Source: Streptosporangiaceae bacterium
Lineage (GTDB): Bacteria > Actinomycetota > Actinomycetes > Streptosporangiales > Streptosporangiaceae
Reading direction: 5' to 3'
NCBI GenBank assembly: GCA_030041195.1
Contig: JASHOI010000040.1
Location: 1 to 7,763, forward strand
Length of the DNA stretch: 7,763 bases
Numbering within the stretch: position 1 is the stretch's first letter; each line of letters opens with the position of its first letter. A program made the translations under genes and the position numbers. Under the pieces are notes generated by a model, which had not been told where the DNA came from, made no database searches, and saw only the letters and a list, made by a program, of their open reading frames with translations. Shown here one piece after another: positions 1 through 5,133 of this stretch.

Positions 1-666
1 GCCGCTGGGGCCGCGGCTGGGGCCGCGGTCGGCTGGGCCCGGCACGCCGATGAGATCGTGCTCTACCGGAACGGCATCGCGCTGCTCGTCGACGCGCGCG
101 CCTCCGGGATCACGCTCGAGCCGGGCACCAACGTCGCCGGGGAGCCGGCCGACGAGATCCGCCTGGACGCCGCTGACCTGGTCGTGCTCGCTCCGGCGCC
201 ATCCGCCGACGCCGTGCGGGCCCGGCTCGGCCTGCTCCGGGCCGCGGCGCTGACCGGCGCGGTCGCCGGGGCCTACGAGCTCACCAGGGCTCACGTGACC
301 ACCCGCGAGCAGTTCGGCAGGCCGCTGGTGCGCATCCCCGCCGTCGCCGCCAACCTTGCCATGATCAAGGCCGCGCTGATCGAGAGCGAGGCGGCGCTCG
401 CCCGGGCCGGCGACGCCTCGCTCGCGTCGGCCGCCGTGGCCAGGGTCATCGCCGGGCGGGCCGCGACCCGGACCGCTCGCATCGCTCATCAGCTGCACGG
501 GGCGATCGGGGTCACCGCCGAGTACTCGCTGCACCGGTTCACCAAGCGCCTGTGGGCCTGGCGCGACGCCGACACCACCGAGCACGACTGGGCCGTGCTG
601 CTCGGTGAGCTGGCGGCGGCCGGCGGTGAGCCGGCCTTCTGGGATGACCTGACCGCGGCACCGTGA
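1..666 (+). CDS. Acyl-CoA dehydrogenase-family protein, C-terminal part (5' end outside window)
   Basis: The reading frame is open from base 1 and ends at TGA 664-666, giving at least 221 residues; the true start lies upstream of the window. The visible part covers the end of the middle beta domain and the C-terminal helical domain of the acyl-CoA dehydrogenase fold. The REQFGRPL motif (codons near 307-330) is the family signature where substrate and FAD are held. IAHQLHGAIGVTAEYSLHRFTKRL (481-552, shown here as the stretch rich in H, G and R) matches the conserved C-terminal helix pair. Such enzymes are cytosolic flavoproteins that introduce a trans-2 double bond in acyl-CoA thioesters. I do not see the usual catalytic Glu motif near the C terminus, where the sequence runs WAWRDADTTEHDW. 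It may therefore be the non-catalytic partner of a heteromeric FadE-type enzyme, as seen in actinobacterial steroid and lipid degradation, but that is inference. Substrate unknown. Family confident, function not. Confidence 0.88.
   Translation, partial: AAGAAAGAAVGWARHADEIVLYRNGIALLVDARASGITLEPGTNVAGEPADEIRLDAADLVVLAPAPSADAVRARLGLLRAAALTGAVAGAYELTRAHVTTREQFGRPLVRIPAVAANLAMIKAALIESEAALARAGDASLASAAVARVIAGRAATRTARIAHQLHGAIGVTAEYSLHRFTKRLWAWRDADTTEHDWAVLLGELAAAGGEPAFWDDLTAAP
5..28. repeat. Two perfect tandem copies of a 12-bp GC-rich unit
   Basis: CTGGGGCCGCGG occurs at 5-16 and again at 17-28. It is in frame inside the acyl-CoA dehydrogenase gene and encodes an Ala/Gly-rich stretch. It looks like simple in-frame slippage expansion in a surface loop; no function is implied. 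Confidence 0.6.
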
Positions 667-686
667 AGAAAACCGCACGCCCCGCA

Positions 687-745
687 TTCCATGATCTTGG
701 TGTCTGAATACCGCATAGCGGTATTAATCAACCACGATCATGGAA
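687..745. repeat. 59-base imperfect palindrome in the convergent gap (hairpin, possible bidirectional terminator or mobile intergenic repeat)
   Basis: All arms share one dyad centre at base 716. Outer arms 687-701 and 731-745 pair at 14 of 15 positions (mismatch 697/735). A roughly 5-by-5 internal loop (702-706/726-730) follows. Then inner arms AATACCGC 707-714 and GCGGTATT 718-725 pair perfectly around a 3-base loop. The element begins 21 bases after the acyl-CoA dehydrogenase stop and ends 66 bases before the murJ stop on the other strand, where a shared terminator would be expected. There is no run of T after the stem on either strand, so it is not a textbook intrinsic terminator. It is clearly more AT-rich than the flanking genes, which fits an inserted intergenic repeat equally well. 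Confidence 0.75.
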
Positions 746-754
746 AGGGCTCGC

Positions 755-766
755 ACACCAAGATCA
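755..766. repeat. Extra copy of the palindrome arm
   Basis: ACACCAAGATCA at 755-766 is the exact reverse complement of 692-703 inside the left arm of the 59-base palindrome. It therefore repeats, in direct orientation, the right arm at 731-745 (shared core ACCA-GATCA). The left arm can pair with either right copy, giving two mutually exclusive stems. It lies 45 bases from the murJ stop. Confidence 0.7.
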
Positions 767-810
767 AACCTGCCTGCTGATGAGTTGCATTCGGCGAAGG
801 GCGCGAGCGG

Positions 811-2583
811 TTACCCGCTGGCGCCGAAGCCCAGGCGGGTGCGGACCATCCCGGTCACCTCGCGGAGTTCGTCGATCTTCAGCAGCCGGCCGGCCAGCCA
901 GTAGAGCAGCAGGCCGCCGGCGCCACCGATCACGACCGTGGCCGTTGCGGCCAGCATCCCGGGCCGCGCCGCGACGTCGACCAGCACGGTCACCGCGATC
1001 GCGAAGATCATGCCAGGGACCGCGGCGAGGTGCATCCGCAGCAGCGTCGAGTTGATCTGGCGGTTGTCCAGGCCGCCCACGCGCCGTCCGAGCGCCCACC
1101 ACAGCCCCGCCACCATCACCAGGTTCGAGACCCCGAACCCGGCCGCGACACCGGCGACGACGTAGCCCGGCGGGAGGATGGCCAGCGCGCTGAAGCTGCA
1201 CACGATCCGGACCGCCATCGAGATGCCGCCGATGACCGCCGGGGTGCGGCTGTCCCGCATCGCGTAGAAGACCCGCAGCTGCAGGTTGAACAGCGTGTAC
1301 GGCAGCAGCCCGAGGGAAAGCACGCCGAACACCACGCCCAGGTACCTGGCGGACGCCGCCGACGTGCTGCCGTGCCCGAACAGCACCTCCGCCAGCGGCG
1401 GCCCAAGCACGGCCAGGATCAGGGCCCCGGGAACCACGAGGGCCGACGACAGCCGGGTGGCGGCGGAGAAGTCCCTGGTGACCAGGTCGTTAGAGCCCTC
1501 GGCCGCGTGCGAGCTCATCCTGGGCAGCATCGCGGTGATCACCGAGACGCCGACGATCGCGTACGGCAGCTGGAACATCGTCCAGGCGTTGGCGAAGGTG
1601 GCGTAGCCGGCTCCGGCGCAGCTCGCGCAGACCCGCGCGCCCGCGTTGTTGGACACGATCGTGGTCGCCATGAACGAGAGCTGCGTGGTGATCACGTAAC
1701 CGAGCATCCAGCCGCCCATCCGGCCGATCTCGGAGATCTCGGCGCGCCGGAAGTCGAACCTGGGACGCCAGCGGAAGCCGACCGCACGCATCGACGGGAT
1801 CAGCCCGGCCGTCTGCAGCGCCAGGCCGAGCGTGGTCCCGATCGCCAGCAGCTGAACCTCTCGCGGGGAAAGGCTCGCCGGGGTGCGGTTCAGGCCCGCG
1901 ATCGCGACGAACGCGATGCCGACCCCGATCACGACGATGTTGTTGATGATCGGCGTCCACATCGGCGCGGCGAAGCTGCCGCGCGCGTTCAGGATCGCTC
2001 CGGCCAGCGAGCCGACCCCGTAGAAGAAGATCTGCGGCAGGAAGAAGTACGAGAAGATCACGGTCAGGTGGTATGTGGCGGCGTTCGTTATGCCGTGCCC
2101 GTAGACGGCGGTGATGGGCACGGCGGCGGCCGTCGCGATCGCCGTGATCACGCCAAGGGCCAGCACGCCCAGCGTGAACATCCGCTGGTCATAGGCCTCG
2201 CCTCCGTCGCGGTTGCGCTTGGCCGCGTGCACCAGCAGCGGCACCACGACCGCGGTGAAGATCCCGCCGACGGCGAGGTTGTACACCGCGTTGGGCACGG
2301 AGTTCGCGACGTTGTACGCGTCGCCCAGGTCCTTGGTGCCGAGCGCGTACAGCAGCACGAACGTCCGCAGGAACCCGGTGAACCGCGAGGCCAGGGTGCC
2401 GGCCGCCATGACGCTGCTGGACCGGAACGTGCTGCTCCGCCGGCTGGCCGGGCGGCCCGGCGCGTGGCCGGGCGCTGCCGCGGTCTCGGGCGCCTCTGGG
2501 TTGGCTCCGTCGGCGTGGTCAGCGGCGAGCTCCGGGTCGGCGGGGGTGCCTCCTGGCTGGGTGTGACGTTCCGCCGTGGTCAT
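811..2583 (-). CDS. murJ: MurJ/MviN-family lipid II flippase
   Basis: This 590-residue integral membrane protein of the MOP superfamily moves undecaprenyl-linked peptidoglycan precursor (lipid II) to the outer face of the membrane. The first 55 or so residues are hydrophilic, rich in Ala, Pro and Gly, and probably cytosolic. From about residue 58 onward hydrophobic segments follow one another to the C terminus, as expected for the family's 14-helix bundle. The family motif SR-x-x-G-x-x-R is present as SRFTGFLR (66-73), followed by GDAYNVANSVPN (87-98), where the Asp that is functionally important in E. coli MurJ is retained. There is no pseudokinase extension as in mycobacterial MviN. The ATG (2583-2581) overlaps the gatD stop as ATGA, which fixes the start and implies translational coupling; the stop is TAA (813-811). 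Whether this is the only MurJ of the organism or a paralogue cannot be seen here. Confidence 0.93.
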   Translation of the reverse strand: MTTAERHTQPGGTPADPELAADHADGANPEAPETAAAPGHAPGRPASRRSSTFRSSSVMAAGTLASRFTGFLRTFVLLYALGTKDLGDAYNVANSVPNAVYNLAVGGIFTAVVVPLLVHAAKRNRDGGEAYDQRMFTLGVLALGVITAIATAAAVPITAVYGHGITNAATYHLTVIFSYFFLPQIFFYGVGSLAGAILNARGSFAAPMWTPIINNIVVIGVGIAFVAIAGLNRTPASLSPREVQLLAIGTTLGLALQTAGLIPSMRAVGFRWRPRFDFRRAEISEIGRMGGWMLGYVITTQLSFMATTIVSNNAGARVCASCAGAGYATFANAWTMFQLPYAIVGVSVITAMLPRMSSHAAEGSNDLVTRDFSAATRLSSALVVPGALILAVLGPPLAEVLFGHGSTSAASARYLGVVFGVLSLGLLPYTLFNLQLRVFYAMRDSRTPAVIGGISMAVRIVCSFSALAILPPGYVVAGVAAGFGVSNLVMVAGLWWALGRRVGGLDNRQINSTLLRMHLAAVPGMIFAIAVTVLVDVAARPGMLAATATVVIGGAGGLLLYWLAGRLLKIDELREVTGMVRTRLGFGASG

Positions 2584-3428
2584 CGGCGGGCCCCGGCCGG
2601 CACGTCGGCCGGGCTGCCGCGTCTGGCTGGTCTGCGCAGCATGATGCGGCCGCGGCTGGCCCGCGACGCCGCCCTGGCGCGCTCCATCGCTACCTCGCGC
2701 GCTGCGAGCTCGACATCGTCGGCCAGCGGCGGCAGGTCCGCGTCACCGTGGCGGCGTCGCAGCGCGGCGCGGATCAGGAAGTCGGCCAGCGCCGGGTTTC
2801 TCGGCAGGCACGGTCCGCGAAGGTGGGTGCCGACCGCGCTGCCAAGCTGCACGCCCTCGGTGCCGTCGCCGTTGTTGCCGGTGCCGCTGACCACCCGCCC
2901 GAGCGGCGTGGCGGTCGGGCCGAGGTAGGTGCCGCCGCTGTGGTTCTCGAAGCCGACGAGCAGCTGGTCGTGCCACCGCACGACCAGGTCGCCCATGGCG
3001 CGGTCCGCCCTGGCCTCGGTGAGCGAGCCGTACTGCTCGTTGAGGATCGCGCGGTGCCCGAAGGTCCAGGCGTCGAACAGCCCGACTCCGGGCAGCCTGG
3101 ATCCCGCGCCCGACTGGCAGAAGCGGCCGAACAGCTCGAAGCCGCCGCCAACGGCCAGCGCCGCGGCCCCCTGCCGCACCGCCTCGCGGATGCCCGGTCC
3201 CTTGACCTCGTGCAGGTCGGTGGCGATCAGTCGCTGCTGCGATTCGCCGCCGCTGCCGATGATGATGAGGTCGAGATCCCCGGGCTCGGCGCGGTCACCG
3301 AGCCGGAGCTCCCGGACGTCCACGGCGATGCCGCGCCACTCACAGCGGCGCCGGATCGTCGCGACGTTCCCTCGGTCGCCGTAGGTGGACATGATGTCCG
3401 GGTACAGGCATCCGAGCGTGATCTTCAT
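2580..3428 (-). CDS. gatD: GatD-like class I glutamine amidotransferase homologue lacking both catalytic residues
   Basis: This 282-residue protein is the partner of MurT. In the family, GatD releases ammonia from glutamine for amidation of lipid II D-glutamate. Family landmarks are clear: CLYPDIMSTYGDRGN (7-21), IIIGSGG (55-61), DRAMGD (142-147, whose Arg aligns with the glutamine-binding Arg128 of S. aureus GatD), GFENHSGGTYLG (159-170), GNNGDGTEG (184-192). However, the nucleophile elbow normally reading CGGYQ is GGGFE (94-98), with Gly94 (codon GGC, 3149-3147) in place of Cys. The normal GTYLHGP is GTHLRGP (200-206), with Arg204 (CGC, 2819-2817) in place of the catalytic His. The Arg usual in ENHxGRT is also Gly166. 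The frame is intact and keeps ATGA overlaps with murT upstream and murJ downstream, so it is expressed as part of the unit. The family's usual length is about 240-250; here a basic Arg-rich tail (about 250-282) is added. I infer a pseudo-glutaminase subunit. A longer in-frame start near 3962 lies inside murT and is not credible. Confidence 0.88.
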   Translation of the reverse strand: MKITLGCLYPDIMSTYGDRGNVATIRRRCEWRGIAVDVRELRLGDRAEPGDLDLIIIGSGGESQQRLIATDLHEVKGPGIREAVRQGAAALAVGGGFELFGRFCQSGAGSRLPGVGLFDAWTFGHRAILNEQYGSLTEARADRAMGDLVVRWHDQLLVGFENHSGGTYLGPTATPLGRVVSGTGNNGDGTEGVQLGSAVGTHLRGPCLPRNPALADFLIRAALRRRHGDADLPPLADDVELAAREVAMERARAASRASRGRIMLRRPARRGSPADVPAGARR

Positions 3429-4897
3429 GGCTGCCCCGCCCCTGCGAGCTGGTCGGTTTGCCACACTTCCCTGACGAATCCGTGCTGCCGCAGCCACCGC
3501 CGGACCTGCTGCAACACGATCGACGTGGACACCAGCCAGAGCGGCTCGCCGGCCGGGGTGCGCGCGAGCGCGAGCTGGAACGCCCGCACCGGGTCCGGCT
3601 CGGTCGTCAGCGTGGCCTCCTTTGTGCCGCCGAGCCAGCCCGCGTACTTCAGCCGGACCGTGAGGTCGTAAGCGCGGTTTCCGGTGACGACCGGGGACGG
3701 GATCAGCCCGCAGACGGACTCGAAGTCGACATCCCAGATCCAGGACGTGTCCGGCTGCTTGCCCTCGCAGTCGTTCAGGCCGAGCATGATCCGCCTGGGC
3801 TGCCCGTCGCCGAGCACGGCGCGCAGCACCTCGGTGTAGCCGTTGGCGTTCTTGGCCAGGGTCAGGTACACGTCGCGGCCGGCGACCTCGATCCGCTCCA
3901 TCCGCAGCGAACTCGGCGTGACCCGCTCGATCGCGAGAAACGCGCGGTCGGGTAGCTGGCACGCGGTGGCAGCGGCGAGCGCGGCGGCCGCGTTGTAGGC
4001 GTTGTAGAGGCCGGGCAGCGGGATCTCAAGCAGCATCTCAGCGGCGGGCGTGACGGCCTGGACCCGCGAGGACGCCGATCCGAGCAGGTCGACCTTGGTG
4101 AGCCTGACTTGCGGCTGGGGACGGGCCAGGCCGCAGTGGTGGCATGACCAGTGGCCGAGATGGGCGTAGAAGACGCACCGGTAGACGAGCTCACTGTCGC
4201 ACCGCGGACAACGCGGGAAATCGGACGTGGGATCGGTACCGTCTCTGGCCAGCCCCATGTCCTGGAGCCCGAAATACAGCCTCGGGTTGTCCAGGTCGGG
4301 AGCCAGGTACGCGACCCTTGGGTCATCGGCGTTCAGGACAAGCGTGGTATCGGCGGGCAGTTCCCGCATCGCCCGCTCCAGCATCGACGTGAGGTATGCG
4401 GGCTCCAAATACCGGTCGAGCTGATCGCGGAAGACATTGGTGAACACCAGCGCGCGGGGCCTGCCGATCTGGCCGACAATTCCGGGGAATGATCCCTCGT
4501 CAACCTCGAACAGGCCGATGGCACGGTCGTCATCCGGCAGGTGACCAGACCGGCCGGAGCTGGCAACCAGCGTGGTGGCGAGCCCGGACAGCTGGTTCGA
4601 GCCCTCGCGGTTGAGTATCGGGTGCAGTCCCGCGGCGCGCATGGCGCCGGCCAGCAGCCGGCACGTCGTGCCCTTGCCGTTGGAGCCGGTGACCAGCACC
4701 GCACCCTGCGGAATCTCCGAGGCGAGACCGGCCAGCATGCCCGGGTCTATGGCCAGCGCCACGGCCCCTGGTACGGCGCTTCCGTTCCCTTTCCCGAGCC
4801 TGCGGCTGCCGTCGCGCACCACCTTGCCCACCGACACGGCAAAGGCGCGGCGGGCCGAAGCGACCGAGTGAATCTGGGCAGCCTTAACTGCAGTCAA
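3425..4897 (-). CDS. murT: MurT-type Mur ligase (lipid II isoglutaminyl synthase ligase subunit)
   Basis: This 490-residue cytosolic ATP-dependent ligase is of the Mur ligase family. MurT phosphorylates the alpha-carboxyl of D-Glu in lipid II and, with GatD, converts it to D-isoglutamine. Numbering from the TTG start: Walker A GSNGKGTT (71-78), GSN (99-101), FEVDEGSFP (130-138), FRDQLDRY (156-163), NADDP (189-193), a Cys4 zinc ribbon inserted as in MurT (Cys 230, 233, 252, 255), PGLYNAYNAAAALAA, and the C-terminal DUF1727-type domain with SWIWDVDFE (385-393). The Asp of WIWD corresponds to the MurT Asp that completes the GatD catalytic triad. Departures from the usual family text as I recall it: NGKGTT rather than NGKTTT, LRMERI where FGRxE is typical, and KNANG (349-353) where KNPxG is typical. 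The TGA stop overlaps the gatD ATG (ATGA). An upstream GTG at 4933 has no ribosome binding site, so the TTG was chosen. Confidence 0.9.
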   Translation of the reverse strand: MTAVKAAQIHSVASARRAFAVSVGKVVRDGSRRLGKGNGSAVPGAVALAIDPGMLAGLASEIPQGAVLVTGSNGKGTTCRLLAGAMRAAGLHPILNREGSNQLSGLATTLVASSGRSGHLPDDDRAIGLFEVDEGSFPGIVGQIGRPRALVFTNVFRDQLDRYLEPAYLTSMLERAMRELPADTTLVLNADDPRVAYLAPDLDNPRLYFGLQDMGLARDGTDPTSDFPRCPRCDSELVYRCVFYAHLGHWSCHHCGLARPQPQVRLTKVDLLGSASSRVQAVTPAAEMLLEIPLPGLYNAYNAAAALAAATACQLPDRAFLAIERVTPSSLRMERIEVAGRDVYLTLAKNANGYTEVLRAVLGDGQPRRIMLGLNDCEGKQPDTSWIWDVDFESVCGLIPSPVVTGNRAYDLTVRLKYAGWLGGTKEATLTTEPDPVRAFQLALARTPAGEPLWLVSTSIVLQQVRRWLRQHGFVREVWQTDQLAGAGQP

Positions 4898-5130
4898 TGA
4901 TTGCTTCTCCCCCGAATATGGCCCTCGACCCACGATGCCGAAGTAGCGCCCGGTTTCCCGCCTTAATGGCTAAGGTGAGACCTTCCCTAGAGCGGGCGGA
5001 CGGAAGCCGGGCGGCCTTTGCCTTTAAGAGGATTTTGCTGAGTGGTGATGGTCGGCAGCGCGGCATCCAGGATGGCTTCCGACGACCCCTGGTGGCGTCG
5101 CGCGGACGGGTGGTGTCATAATGCCACATT
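4898..5130. other. Divergent intergenic region between murT and the S9 peptidase
   Basis: These 233 bases must hold promoters for both directions. Visible structure: interleaved small inverted repeats CCTTA 4961-4965 / TAAGG 4971-4975 and AAGGT 4972-4976 / ACCTT 4980-4984. A perfect 8-base inverted repeat pairs 5001-5008 (CGGAAGCC) with 5074-5081. An AT-richer patch lies at about 5016-5038. I find no convincing -10/-35 pair facing murT. No RNA gene or small coding gene is supported here. Confidence 0.5.
4907..4913 (-). promoter_or_regulatory. Ribosome binding site deciding the murT TTG start
   Basis: On the minus strand GGGGGAG (4913-4907) lies nine bases before TTG at 4897-4895. The alternative GTG at 4933 has nothing purine-rich in front of it. 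A rare TTG start for the first gene of the unit would lower its initiation rate. Confidence 0.65.
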
Positions 5131-5133
5131 ATG
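5117..5133 (+). promoter_or_regulatory. Candidate -10 element and palindrome at the S9 peptidase start (possible leaderless transcript)
   Basis: CATAAT at 5117-5122 resembles an actinobacterial -10 hexamer and stands eight bases before the ATG at 5131. Transcription would thus start at or next to the start codon. The same bases form a perfect 7-base inverted repeat, CATAATG 5117-5123 and CATTATG 5127-5133, with a 3-base spacer, that could be an operator. No good -35 is visible, and no Shine-Dalgarno sequence stands at normal distance, which fits a leaderless message. Confidence 0.4.

Noticed and set aside
1030..2928. Long plus-strand open frame (632 codons) opposite murJ and the end of gatD
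   Set aside because: It is antisense to two clearly recognisable proteins, rich in Arg, Gly, Asp and His as expected for a GC-rich shadow frame, and shows no family motif.
3144..3149. Reading the GatD Gly94 and Arg204 changes as sequencing errors
   Set aside because: Each needs a separate single-base change, and they come with further changes at linked motifs (Gln to Glu at 98, Tyr to His at 202, Arg to Gly at 166). A shared error origin is unlikely, though reads should be checked.
3429..3962. N-terminal extension of gatD by 178 codons inside murT
   Set aside because: It lies entirely within the murT coding sequence in another frame. The recognised GatD fold begins exactly at ATG 3428, which also makes the ATGA overlap.
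4898..4933. GTG at 4933 as the murT start
   Set aside because: No ribosome binding site precedes it, whereas TTG 4897 has GGGGGAG nine bases upstream. The 12 extra residues match nothing I recognise in MurT.
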